The notes: generated by a model from the letters alone, not told the origin. 23,244 bases of DNA from CAYVTV01 sp964454295 (GCA_964454295.1 CAYVTV010000028.1:1-23244); one strand, 5' to 3'. Shown: positions 8,301-16,193, numbered from the stretch's first letter. Made by a program: numbers and translations.

Positions 8301-9736
8301 AGAAAGAACAGAACAACACAATCTTATATTCAAAAAAAGTTCCTGTTTTGATGGAATATGATGTTGCGGTTTGCGGCGGAGGTCCTGCAGGTTGTGCCGC
8401 CGCATTATCTGCCTGTCGTGAAGGGTTAAACACCTTATTAATAGAGGGTATGGGACAGTTGGGCGGGATGGCAGTAACCGGTCTTGTTTCTCACTGGCTG
8501 GGCGGGCGTACACAGGAGGGAGCATGGGTTACCGGGGGATTATTTAAATCCCTTGCCGTAGAAGCAACAGCAAAGGGATATGCGCTTACTCCTGCTCTGA
8601 GCCCCGGGAATAAATACCACCCTTATGGCTGGTTTAACTGGTTTATACATGGAATACCCCTTGACCCTTTTAAAATTGACCTGTTCCTCGATGAGAAAAT
8701 GGATGAGGCTGGTGTTGATGTATTACTGCATACACAGGTTGTTGACACGATAGTTGATAACGATACAATAACTCATTTGATCCTTCAAAACCGCAGCGGA
8801 CTGTTTGCTGTCGTGGCAAAAGCATTTGTCGATGCTACCGGAAATGCAGATATTGCTGAGTTCAGCAATTGCAAAACGGTTAAGGGGAGGGATGAGGATG
8901 GAAAAATGACGGTGTCATCCCTTATTTTCCATGTATATGACGTGAATGCGGAAGATCTCACCAGAGGAGTGGAGAAAGCCGGTGATCCCAAATTCAGGGA
9001 TCTGATAAATTCATTGAAGGAGCAGGGAATATGGGATTTTCCGGGCGATATTTTTATTTGTACCAAACTGGTAAACGAAGGAGAATTTTATATTAATACA
9101 AACCGTTTGATCGGGATAGACGGCACAGACGGGTTTTCTGTTTCTGAGGGGATGAAAAGGGGCAGAAGAGAGATACATCGTTTAATGGATATTATGAGAG
9201 AATATTTTCCCGGGTTTGAAAAGGCTAAAATCAAAACCATCGCACCGCAGCTGGGTATCAGGGAAACAAGGAGAATTACCGGAGAATACATAATGACAGT
9301 GGATGATCTTGTTCATGACAGGGCTTTCGATGATTGTATAGGATTCAGTATGTATGGGTGGGATCTGCCTGATCCTGACAAACCGAGCATGCAGCCTTTT
9401 GCTGACGATAAAGTTACCGGTTATACTTATAAAATCAAGAAAGGACTGAGCACTCCTTTACCTTACAGAATTATGCTCCCTCAGCCGGTAAATAATCTTA
9501 TTTGTCCGGGCAGGGCCGTCAGCGTGGAAAGACAGGTCTTAGGACCGGTAAGAGTTATGGCTCCCTGTATGGCAATGGGTGAAGCGGCCGGAATGGCCGC
9601 AGACAGGGTGGTGAAAGAGAACATTCCTTTTTCACGGATTAATATTCAAAAGTTGCGGGAAAAATTAAAAAAAGTGGGCGCGATCGTTGAACCGGAACAA
9701 CTTCCTGTTATTTATCCAAGGGTTGATCAGGTATAA
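8297..9736 (+). CDS. FAD-dependent oxidoreductase (FAD_oxidored family)
   Basis: The protein has 479 aa. The N-terminal Rossmann motif AVCGGGPAGCAAA (GGGPAG at 27-32) binds FAD, with the ribose-binding Glu at residue 50 (LLIE). The C-terminal block LICPGRAVSVERQVLGPVRV followed by MAMGEAAGMAA is the second flavin-contact region typical of this family. No signal peptide is seen, so it is probably cytoplasmic. Family members are often found in glycan-utilization loci of Bacteroidota, Planctomycetes and Lentisphaerae, but few have a known substrate. The four-base ATGA overlap with the transporter gene implies that the flavoenzyme acts on the imported compound. It is not part of the standard sialate pathway, and the substrate is unknown. 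Confidence 0.8.
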   Translation: MKKEQNNTILYSKKVPVLMEYDVAVCGGGPAGCAAALSACREGLNTLLIEGMGQLGGMAVTGLVSHWLGGRTQEGAWVTGGLFKSLAVEATAKGYALTPALSPGNKYHPYGWFNWFIHGIPLDPFKIDLFLDEKMDEAGVDVLLHTQVVDTIVDNDTITHLILQNRSGLFAVVAKAFVDATGNADIAEFSNCKTVKGRDEDGKMTVSSLIFHVYDVNAEDLTRGVEKAGDPKFRDLINSLKEQGIWDFPGDIFICTKLVNEGEFYINTNRLIGIDGTDGFSVSEGMKRGRREIHRLMDIMREYFPGFEKAKIKTIAPQLGIRETRRITGEYIMTVDDLVHDRAFDDCIGFSMYGWDLPDPDKPSMQPFADDKVTGYTYKIKKGLSTPLPYRIMLPQPVNNLICPGRAVSVERQVLGPVRVMAPCMAMGEAAGMAADRVVKENIPFSRINIQKLREKLKKVGAIVEPEQLPVIYPRVDQV

Positions 9737-9851
9737 GCGACCTCAGGAGTTTGTTAATCAGTAATTTATAAGTAAGATGGATTAAAATAGTATATAATGA
9801 AGAACAAGGAATGCGGGTCAGAAGAAATGAATATTTAATACCTGATAAATT

Positions 9852-10970
9852 GTGATCAGAAAATTAAAAATAATATTACAGACTCTGGAAGATTCAATGG
9901 ATCCGAAACAGCAGGATGCGATTGACAGTATTTACAGGAAGTCCTTTAAATGGGAACCTGTTGAAAAGCTCCCACTGATCTGTACTTACCCTTATCCGGA
10001 GACACATACTCTTCAACCCTTTCCACATAGTGAAACTTTCGAAGATCCTGAAAAAATGCTTTTCAATGAACTGGTACATGCATTTAATACAAGCATCTTC
10101 CTTCACAAGGAAATTCAGGATGATCTTCCCTATACCATCAGGGCTAATTTTGGAACGGTTATCATTGCATCCCTTTTTGGCGGAAAAGTGGAACAAAGGG
10201 GGAATAATCCTCCCTGGGTGAAACATTTTGAATCAACAGAAGAGTTTAAATCTGTCTTAGAGAGAGAGCCATATGATTTTTCTCAGGGTATATGCCCTAA
10301 AGTTATAGAGAGATATAAATATTATGGTGATGTTCTCAATTACTACCCGAATCTGAAAAAATGTATAAAATTAGTTCTTCCTGATTTACAGGGTCCGTTG
10401 GATACACTTGAATTACTCAGGGGAAGTAAAGTTTATGAAGATTTTATCCTGGAACCTGAAATGACTGAGAGGGGACTTCATCTCATGTCGCTCGCCCAGG
10501 TGGGATTTGCCCGGCAGCTTCAGCCATTTATTTCTGATAGTTCTGATGGTTTTTCGCATCAGCATGCAAATGCCATCAAAGGCAATATTCTTATCCGGAA
10601 TGATTCTGCCATTATGATCTCGCCAGAAATGTATGCCCGACAGGTAGCTAAACATGATGAATTTGTTCTGAAAGAAATGGGAGGAGGCGGAATTCATTCC
10701 TGTGGGAGGATTGATTATAATATACCTGAGATTTTCAGGCTTTCGTCAATGCATTGTTTTGATTTTGGACAGTCTCATTTAAATGATACAGACAGGGTAT
10801 ATGCATTGGCTAAAGAAAGAAAGATAGCTATACTGAGGATAAAAGCAGGTAAGGATGAGTTATTATCGGGGAGAATCCGGCAGCGTTTCCCTACAGGAGT
10901 TTCTTTGATATATGAGGCTGAATCATTTGAGGAAGTAAAGGAAACAATGAGGATTTATTCTTATCTTTAA
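9852..10970 (+). CDS. Uroporphyrinogen decarboxylase-like protein (URO-D/MtaA superfamily)
   Basis: The protein has 372 aa if read from GTG at 9852. An ATG at 9897 would remove 15 residues, and the two starts cannot be separated here. LPDLQGPLDTLELLRG matches the conserved core of UroD-like proteins, and H282-S-C284 in GGGGIHSCGRI is the conserved His-X-Cys loop. In the methylcobamide:CoM methyltransferase branch this loop contributes zinc ligands. The further Cys expected there about 75 residues later is not seen. Many such proteins sit in glycan or methyl-compound clusters and are not heme enzymes. There is no export signal. The gene follows the oxidoreductase by 115 bases and is probably in the same transcription unit. 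Its reaction is unknown. Confidence 0.72.
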   Translation: MIRKLKIILQTLEDSMDPKQQDAIDSIYRKSFKWEPVEKLPLICTYPYPETHTLQPFPHSETFEDPEKMLFNELVHAFNTSIFLHKEIQDDLPYTIRANFGTVIIASLFGGKVEQRGNNPPWVKHFESTEEFKSVLEREPYDFSQGICPKVIERYKYYGDVLNYYPNLKKCIKLVLPDLQGPLDTLELLRGSKVYEDFILEPEMTERGLHLMSLAQVGFARQLQPFISDSSDGFSHQHANAIKGNILIRNDSAIMISPEMYARQVAKHDEFVLKEMGGGGIHSCGRIDYNIPEIFRLSSMHCFDFGQSHLNDTDRVYALAKERKIAILRIKAGKDELLSGRIRQRFPTGVSLIYEAESFEEVKETMRIYSYL

Positions 10971-11018
10971 ACAATTAAAGTTTCTCTGATATTTTATTTT
11001 TATTTAAAGTCAAAGGCC

Positions 11019-11693
11019 ATGAAAGGATTATTTATTATTCAGGTGTTATTTGTAACCGGTATGTATTTTACGGCAAATACATATTCACAGGATCGTGTTG
11101 TACATGGAATTGTTACCACCTTCGACAGTATTTCACTGGTTAATGCCCAGGTTAAGGTAATGAGCAGCAAGCTTACAGTTTTTACCGACACACTCGGGAG
11201 TTTTTCTGTTATTTGTAATAGCAAAGATAAACTAAAGGTTAGCGCATCGGGTTTTTATACTCAGAAGGTTACACTCAGTGATAAAATAAAATTTGCTGCC
11301 ATTAACCTGAAGCTGAAACCTGGAGAAAAAAATTTTGATCATGCCATTGGTTATGGCCATATCAGCGAAAAAGATAAGATGTATGCTGTAGAAAGTTTGC
11401 ATACGGAAGAAATGCATGAAACACATCAGTACACAGACATCTATGATATGATAAAAGGTCGCTTTGCCGGTGTTCATGTGGAAAACAATGAAATTATAAT
11501 AAGAGGCACAAATACATTAATGGGTAGCAGTAGCGCTTTAATAGTAGTTGATGGTGTTCCTTCAAACAGTAATACTTTGAGGTCAATATCACCGTCACAG
11601 GTAAAAAGCATTAACGTGATTAAAGATGGTGGTGCAGCAATATACGGATCAAGGGGAGCTAATGGGGTAGTTATTATTGAAACAAAAAAGTGA
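11019..11693 (+). CDS. Stand-alone carboxypeptidase-regulatory plus TonB-plug protein
   Basis: The protein has 224 aa. A signal peptide (about 1-24, ending at YSQ) is followed by a carboxypeptidase-D-regulatory-like beta-sandwich (about 26-95) and a SusC-type TonB receptor plug domain (about 120-222). The plug carries IIIRGTN, SALIVVDGVP and GGAAIYGSRGANGVVIIETK. SusC proteins continue from here into a beta-barrel of several hundred residues. This one stops directly after the ETKK motif, and the next 315 bases show no barrel remnant. It is therefore either a naturally minimal plug protein or a cleanly truncated SusC. No TonB box or SusD partner is visible. The gene begins 48 bases after the UroD-like gene. 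Confidence 0.75.
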   Translation: MKGLFIIQVLFVTGMYFTANTYSQDRVVHGIVTTFDSISLVNAQVKVMSSKLTVFTDTLGSFSVICNSKDKLKVSASGFYTQKVTLSDKIKFAAINLKLKPGEKNFDHAIGYGHISEKDKMYAVESLHTEEMHETHQYTDIYDMIKGRFAGVHVENNEIIIRGTNTLMGSSSALIVVDGVPSNSNTLRSISPSQVKSINVIKDGGAAIYGSRGANGVVIIETKK

Positions 11694-11729
11694 GTTGATA
11701 ATACTGTTCGAACATAAAAGTATATAAAA

Positions 11730-11787
11730 ATGAAACCCCCATGCACTGTCATACACAACAAGGATATGAACAAACATGGGGGTTCCC
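11730..11787. repeat. Paired hairpin repeat, copy 1 (possible 40-aa micro-ORF 11730-11852)
   Basis: AACCCCCATG (11734-11743) pairs exactly with CATGGGGGTT (11775-11784) around a 31-base loop. The whole unit recurs at 11873-11929. It starts with ATG and reads as a small open frame to a TAA at 11850-11852, beginning MKPPCTVIHNKDMNKHGGS. Whether it is translated is unknown. The unit lies 36 bases after the plug-gene stop and could also act as a structured 3' end. Confidence 0.55.
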
Positions 11788-11799
11788 CCGCAGAGCGGG
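11787..11799. repeat. Small CCCGC/GCGGG palindrome
   Basis: CCCGC (11787-11791) pairs with GCGGG (11795-11799) across AGA. The same core occurs in the hairpin at 177-200, suggesting a dispersed short palindrome family. Confidence 0.4.
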
Positions 11800-11872
11800 A
11801 CAGGCCATGCCCATTTGCCGATAGGCAGTCAGAACATTTTGATATACAATAACATAATTAATATTTATACGC

Positions 11873-11929
11873 ATGAAACCCCCATGCACTGGCGCACACA
11901 ACAAGGACATGAATATAAATGGGGGTTCC
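11873..11929. repeat. Paired hairpin repeat, copy 2 (possible 41-aa micro-ORF 11873-11998)
   Basis: AACCCCCAT (11877-11885) pairs with ATGGGGGTT (11919-11927). As in copy 1, the unit begins with ATG and stays open, reading MKPPCTGAHNKDMNINGGS and ending at TAA 11996-11998, just ten bases before the next gene. Two of the base differences from copy 1 are synonymous (GAT/GAC and AAC/AAT), and others change residues. The 11694-12008 spacer otherwise holds only AT-rich DNA. Confidence 0.55.
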
Positions 11930-12008
11930 ACGGCAAATGAAACGGAAAACATTAAGTTATCAAATTATAACAAATTAATATTCAAACTTTTAAATTAATT
12001 ATATACAA

Positions 12009-13568
12009 GTGAAAATTAACAGGCGATTATTTCTCGGGAAGTCGTCATGTGTTGGGTTAGGTTATAGCATTATACCTTCCCTGACATTTTCCGGTACTGC
12101 TTCTGCCTGCACTTCCAGGTCACGTTTTTCTCATATTCCTGTGCTCGGGAAAGGCGTAAAGCAATTATTCACTGATGATGTAATGATTGCCAATATAAAT
12201 GGTTTAGAACGCAAAATTCATGCTTGCAATAAACTGGAACGACCGGTCCTGGAAGCTGATATGCCCTGGGAACAGGGGGAAGAATATAACGGAAGAAGAG
12301 ACCGCAGGGTATACATATATGGAACTGTTCTAAGAGATGAAAATTCCGGAATTTTCAAAATGTGGTACAGTCGCTACAAATCGGTTTATTTCGCAACCTC
12401 AGAAGATGGAGTAAACTGGGAACGCCCTGTTATTGATCAACTGGGCGATAATAATATGATCCGGTTATTTGATTTTCATAGTCCCAGTTTTATCCTGGAT
12501 AAATTTGATCCTGACCCGGCGAAAAGATATAAAGCTATTGGTTCGGTAAAGGGGGGTATCAGCGAAAGTGACATGAATGAACTGAAAAGTAAATTCAGAT
12601 CAGCTGAATCTTACACCGGAAGCAGTGCTTATTGGGCAGCTTATTCTGCAGACGGACTGAACTGGTTCAAATATCCGAAACCGGCGCTGTTTAGCAGTGA
12701 TACTATTACTCTGTCACAGGATCCGCAAACAGGAGAATACCTTGCATTTCACAAGATAGGTAAAGACCCCAGGGTGACCGGCAGGCAGGTATTCCTTTCG
12801 GTCAGTAACGACATGGAAAACTGGTCGGAACCTGAACCGGTAATGGTTACAGATGAAACAGACCATCAACAGGCAAGGTTACTTGAGAGTGGTACTCACT
12901 CCGAATTTTACAACATGTCAGCTTTCCCATATGGTAATCAATGGCTGGGTCTGGTTACCCACTTCCGGCGTACGGGAGAACCGCTGGTCAAAAAAAACCC
13001 TTTCCAGAGCATGGCAGAGGGTCCTATTGACGTGCAACTTGTTCACAGCAGAGATGGAAGGAAATGGGAACGTTGCTCCGACCGTTCCCCTGTTATTCCT
13101 TTAGGGCCATATCCTTACGACAGAGGGAGCATCCTTGGTGTTTGCAATTCTCCCGTTATTGTCGGCGATGAAATGTGGATGTACTATACAGCAATGACAA
13201 CCACACATGGAGGTTACCTTCCCGATAAGGAAATGTCAATAGCACGTGCAGCCTGGCGGCTGGATGGGATGGTGTCGTTGCATTCCGGGAAATCCCCGGG
13301 AATAATGGAGACTATGCCTTTTATTCCGAATGGTAACAGCTTGTTTGTCAATGCAGATGTATCCAAAGGAACACTCAGGATTGAATTACTCGATGATAAG
13401 GGCAGGATCATAAAAGGATATGGTAAAGATGACTGTAAGGTGATAACAGTAAATAACATCAATCAAAAAGTAGTTTGGAGTCAGAAGGAAAAAATACCGG
13501 CAGGCAAACCATTATCTTTCAGATTCTACCTGGATAATGGAGATTTGTACAGTTTTATGGCAGAGTGA
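12009..13568 (+). CDS. Tat-exported beta-propeller protein, GH32/GH43-like, function unassigned
   Basis: The protein has 519 aa, starting at GTG (12009). The N-terminus INRRLFLGKSS is a twin-arginine signal followed by a hydrophobic stretch, so it is predicted to be exported folded. The body resembles the five-bladed glycosidase-like propellers of the GH32/GH43 type. It has an N-terminal LFTDDVMI strand, GIFKMWYSR, YFATSEDGVNWERP, AAYSADGLNWFKYP, VSNDMENWSEP and VHSRDGRKWER (repeated S.DG..W blade turns), followed by a C-terminal beta-sandwich of about 90 residues. Catalytic acids cannot be assigned with confidence. It lies directly upstream of the sialidase, so it may trim or open the same glycan. 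Calling it a sialidase would be guesswork. Confidence 0.65.
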   Translation: MKINRRLFLGKSSCVGLGYSIIPSLTFSGTASACTSRSRFSHIPVLGKGVKQLFTDDVMIANINGLERKIHACNKLERPVLEADMPWEQGEEYNGRRDRRVYIYGTVLRDENSGIFKMWYSRYKSVYFATSEDGVNWERPVIDQLGDNNMIRLFDFHSPSFILDKFDPDPAKRYKAIGSVKGGISESDMNELKSKFRSAESYTGSSAYWAAYSADGLNWFKYPKPALFSSDTITLSQDPQTGEYLAFHKIGKDPRVTGRQVFLSVSNDMENWSEPEPVMVTDETDHQQARLLESGTHSEFYNMSAFPYGNQWLGLVTHFRRTGEPLVKKNPFQSMAEGPIDVQLVHSRDGRKWERCSDRSPVIPLGPYPYDRGSILGVCNSPVIVGDEMWMYYTAMTTTHGGYLPDKEMSIARAAWRLDGMVSLHSGKSPGIMETMPFIPNGNSLFVNADVSKGTLRIELLDDKGRIIKGYGKDDCKVITVNNINQKVVWSQKEKIPAGKPLSFRFYLDNGDLYSFMAE

Positions 13569-13594
13569 TTTACCCTGTATTATTCTTTTAAATA

Positions 13595-13706
13595 GTCTGT
13601 TATGTTTTTGCATTGCGCAGATAATGAGTATTTTAACCATTCGCATTTAAATTGCTGATATTGTTAATAATCAACATTTTCAGCCTTTGTATCTTTACGT
13701 TTATTT
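13595..13706 (+). promoter_or_regulatory. Shared upstream block, copy 2 (before the sialidase), with -7-like box
   Basis: This block is collinear with 5568-5680, including the exact 20-base segment 13658-13677 with TGTTAATAATCAACA, whose outer TGTT.AT.AT.AACA bases are symmetric. TATCTTTA at 13690-13697 resembles the Bacteroidota -7 box TAnnTTTG. It stands 23 bases before the ATG at 13721. No good -33 TTTG is present at the usual distance, which suggests dependence on an activator. Confidence 0.65.
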
Positions 13707-13720
13707 TAATTAAACATATT

Positions 13721-15919
13721 ATGAGAACGAAATTTATCCTCAATTTTTGTATGTTATCTTTTTGCGTAATTCTATGCTCCGGTCAGGAAAACCTTGATCT
13801 TCCGCTTATTGATATTTCCGGTGAATCCGACCGTCATGTCATCATCGCAGCAGGTACGGAGGAAATATACCAGGGGCATCCAACTACATTGCTGTTACCT
13901 GACGATAAAACCATGTTCTGTGTTTGGAGCATTGGCCATGGTGGTCCTGCAGGGCCAATGGCAGTGAGCAGGGATGGTGGTATAAGCTGGAAAAGATTAG
14001 ACGATCAGTTGCCGTCCAACTTCAAAAACCATGTTAATTGCCCGAGTATTTACCGGATGATGGATATGAAAACAGGGAAGATCAGGCTGTGGGTATTTTC
14101 CGCCCAGCCGAAAATGCCTTCCATAATGAGTGAAGACGGTGGAAAAACATGGACTGAACAGCCTTCCCTGGGATTTGAGTGTGTAATGACATTCAGCAGT
14201 ATAGTAAGGTTGTCAGATGGCAACTATATGGGTTTTTATCATCGCAGGAAAGGACAGTCACTGGTAGTATTGCAAACAAAAACTGAAGATGGCGGGATGA
14301 CCTGGACGGAACCACAGGTTATCGCCGATGTGGAAGGTAAAATGCCCTGTGAGCCCTATGTTTTCAGATCTCCTTCCCAGAAAGAACTGTGTTGTTTAAT
14401 GAGGGAAAATACCCATAAAGGGAGAAGCCTTATGATGTTCAGCAGGGATGAAGGTAAAACATGGAGTGAGCCTGAAGATACTCCATGGGGATTAACAGGC
14501 GACAGACATATGGGCGTTTATACAAAAGACGGAAGGTTGGTTATTGCTTTCCGCGACAGGGCAATTAACAGTCCTTCAAACGGACATTTTGTGGCCTGGG
14601 TCGGAACCTATGAAGACATACGGAATGGTGCGCAGGGAGAATACCGGATCAAATTATTGCATAGTTATGCAGGCAGAGATTGCGGTTATCCGGGCATGGA
14701 AATATTACCCGACGGAACTATTATTGCTACGACATATATAAAATACAAGAACGACAGCAATAAGCATTCTGTGGTAAGTACAAGATTTAAAATTCGGGAG
14801 ACAGATGTTATGGCTGCAAACTATATTGTTGAAAAGAGTGTTAAAACTAATATACCTGCATTTTTTCATACACAGACCTTATTTAAAATCAGGGAAGGAG
14901 AATCCAGGGTACGGGGACCACACATTATTGTTGCCCCGGATGGAACTGTCCTTGCATTCGGACGTGGATGTGCATCCCTTCGTAAAAGTAACGATAAGGG
15001 AAAAACCTGGTCGCCGGAAGAGAACATGGCAGACAAAGGAGTTTATGGAAGTAATGTAATAAGAGATGATGTAACTGGAGATATTATCATTTTATCTCCA
15101 TCAATTAAAGATCCCTGTATGTTTCGAAGTAAGGATAATGGCAATACATGGGAAAAGGAGAATATAATTGTGAAACCGAATGCAATGGGACACGGAGGGG
15201 AACCGGGAACTGTTCCTGTTGATATCGGAGCCATGTCAACAGGGATTACTCTGCAATATGGAGAACATAGAGGCAGGCTGCTGATACCCGGACGAATTCA
15301 GCCGCCTGCAGGAAGCAATGCTCAGGAATACTGGATGTATAATTATAATACTTCGATGTATAGTGACGACAGGGGAAAGACATGGCAGGTAAGTGACGGT
15401 ATTATGACCGGTACAGGTGAAGGTACGCTTGCAGAATTATCCGACGGCAGAATATACTACAATTCAAGGTCCCACATGTCTGTTGATCATATGAGGAGGA
15501 TAGCATGGAGCCTGGATGGAGGAGCCAGGTATGTTGACTGGTCTGTTTCGGAAGATTTATATGAAACAGGGGAACCTTTCTATTTTAAATATGGCAGTAA
15601 ACCGGCTTATGGTATGTGTGCCGGTTTGGTAAGAATGCCTGATGGAGTGACAGATGCAAAGGATGTTTTATTGTATAGTATGCCTGACTGGAAAGGTGGC
15701 TGGCGTTACCAGATGACCGTCTGGGCAACTTTTAATGGCGCAGCTACATGGCCTGTAAAAAGAATGGTTGACCATGGCCGTAGCGCATATTCTTCTCTGG
15801 CTGCCGGGAAAGACGGAACGATCTACCTGCTTTATGAGGGTGGTGAAAACAATTTATATGATGAGATAAATGTTGCGGTGTTTAATTTGAAGTGGCTGCT
15901 GGAAGGGGAGGTGTATTGA
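13721..15919 (+). CDS. Secreted double-propeller exo-alpha-sialidase (GH33-like)
   Basis: Starting at ATG 13721 the product has 732 aa with a signal peptide (about 1-23). An in-frame TTG at 13652 lies inside the shared upstream block and is not the start. Asp-box blade turns are plentiful: SRDGGISW, SEDGGKTW, TEDGGMTW, SRDEGKTW, SNDKGKTW, SKDNGNTW and SDDRGKTW. Two propellers follow each other (about 35-375 and 385-730). The second shows a GH33-like constellation: R398, E567 with R583 sixteen residues later, R662, and Y690 in AYSSLAAGKDGTIYLLYE. The loop that normally carries the acid/base Asp between the first Arg and the first Asp-box is very short, and no Asp is seen there. The first propeller has its own E..R pair in CEPYVF...LMREN. 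The likely role is to release terminal sialic acids outside the cell for the island's importers. Confidence 0.8.
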   Translation: MRTKFILNFCMLSFCVILCSGQENLDLPLIDISGESDRHVIIAAGTEEIYQGHPTTLLLPDDKTMFCVWSIGHGGPAGPMAVSRDGGISWKRLDDQLPSNFKNHVNCPSIYRMMDMKTGKIRLWVFSAQPKMPSIMSEDGGKTWTEQPSLGFECVMTFSSIVRLSDGNYMGFYHRRKGQSLVVLQTKTEDGGMTWTEPQVIADVEGKMPCEPYVFRSPSQKELCCLMRENTHKGRSLMMFSRDEGKTWSEPEDTPWGLTGDRHMGVYTKDGRLVIAFRDRAINSPSNGHFVAWVGTYEDIRNGAQGEYRIKLLHSYAGRDCGYPGMEILPDGTIIATTYIKYKNDSNKHSVVSTRFKIRETDVMAANYIVEKSVKTNIPAFFHTQTLFKIREGESRVRGPHIIVAPDGTVLAFGRGCASLRKSNDKGKTWSPEENMADKGVYGSNVIRDDVTGDIIILSPSIKDPCMFRSKDNGNTWEKENIIVKPNAMGHGGEPGTVPVDIGAMSTGITLQYGEHRGRLLIPGRIQPPAGSNAQEYWMYNYNTSMYSDDRGKTWQVSDGIMTGTGEGTLAELSDGRIYYNSRSHMSVDHMRRIAWSLDGGARYVDWSVSEDLYETGEPFYFKYGSKPAYGMCAGLVRMPDGVTDAKDVLLYSMPDWKGGWRYQMTVWATFNGAATWPVKRMVDHGRSAYSSLAAGKDGTIYLLYEGGENNLYDEINVAVFNLKWLLEGEVY

Positions 15920-15933
15920 GGGGGATGAGAGTA

Positions 15934-16033
15934 NNNNNNNNNNNNNNNNNNNNNNNNNNNNNNNNNNNNNNNNNNNNNNNNNNNNNNNNNNNNNNNNNNN
16001 NNNNNNNNNNNNNNNNNNNNNNNNNNNNNNNNN
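15934..16033. other. Assembly gap (100 N)
   Basis: There are exactly 100 N, the usual placeholder for a gap of unknown size. The gap begins 14 bases after the sialidase stop and ends inside an 8-bp tandem array, which probably broke the assembly. Confidence 0.99.
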
Positions 16034-16096
16034 TGAGTAAATGAGTAAATGAGTAAATGAGTAAATGAGTAAATGAGTAAATGAGTAAATGAGTAA
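16034..16096. repeat. 8-bp tandem array (ATGAGTAA), about eight copies, truncated by the gap
   Basis: The unit ATGAGTAA is repeated without visible variation over 63 bases from the gap edge. The true copy number is unknown. It lies between convergent genes (sialidase and hflX). Confidence 0.95.
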
Positions 16097-16100
16097 GACA

Positions 16101-16127
16101 AAGGGGACGAAGGGGACGAAGGGGACG
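16101..16127. repeat. 9-bp tandem repeat AAGGGGACG, three copies
   Basis: Three exact copies follow the 8-bp array after four bases. This is a simple intergenic repeat with no coding role apparent. Confidence 0.9.
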
Positions 16128-16139
16128 GAATGCACAGTA

Positions 16140-16159
16140 GAGACGCACGGCTGTGCGTC
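16140..16159. repeat. Palindrome around AGACGCAC / GTGCGTCT
   Basis: AGACGCAC (16141-16148) and GTGCGTCT (16153-16160) are perfect eight-base arms with a four-base loop GGCT. It resembles the GTAGAGACGCAC-type palindromes scattered between genes of many Bacteroidota. It could serve as a terminator for either convergent neighbour, although no T-run of note follows. Confidence 0.6.
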
Positions 16160-16193
16160 TTTGAAAGAAAATCCCGGGGCATCAATTGAATAG

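Noticed and set aside
8133..8525. Minus-strand 130-aa open frame
   Set aside because: It overlaps the coupled transporter and oxidoreductase genes in antisense and has no recognisable features.
9852..10970. Heme-pathway uroporphyrinogen decarboxylase (hemE)
   Set aside because: Only the general URO-D core and the HxC loop of the wider superfamily are seen, and the context is glycan catabolism with no other heme genes.
13652..13720. In-frame TTG start adding 23 residues to the sialidase
   Set aside because: The added stretch lies inside the conserved upstream block and over the -7-like box. The ATG at 13721 starts a proper signal peptide.
16034..16127. Possible CRISPR array
   Set aside because: The units are 8 and 9 bases with no spacers, and no cas genes are present.
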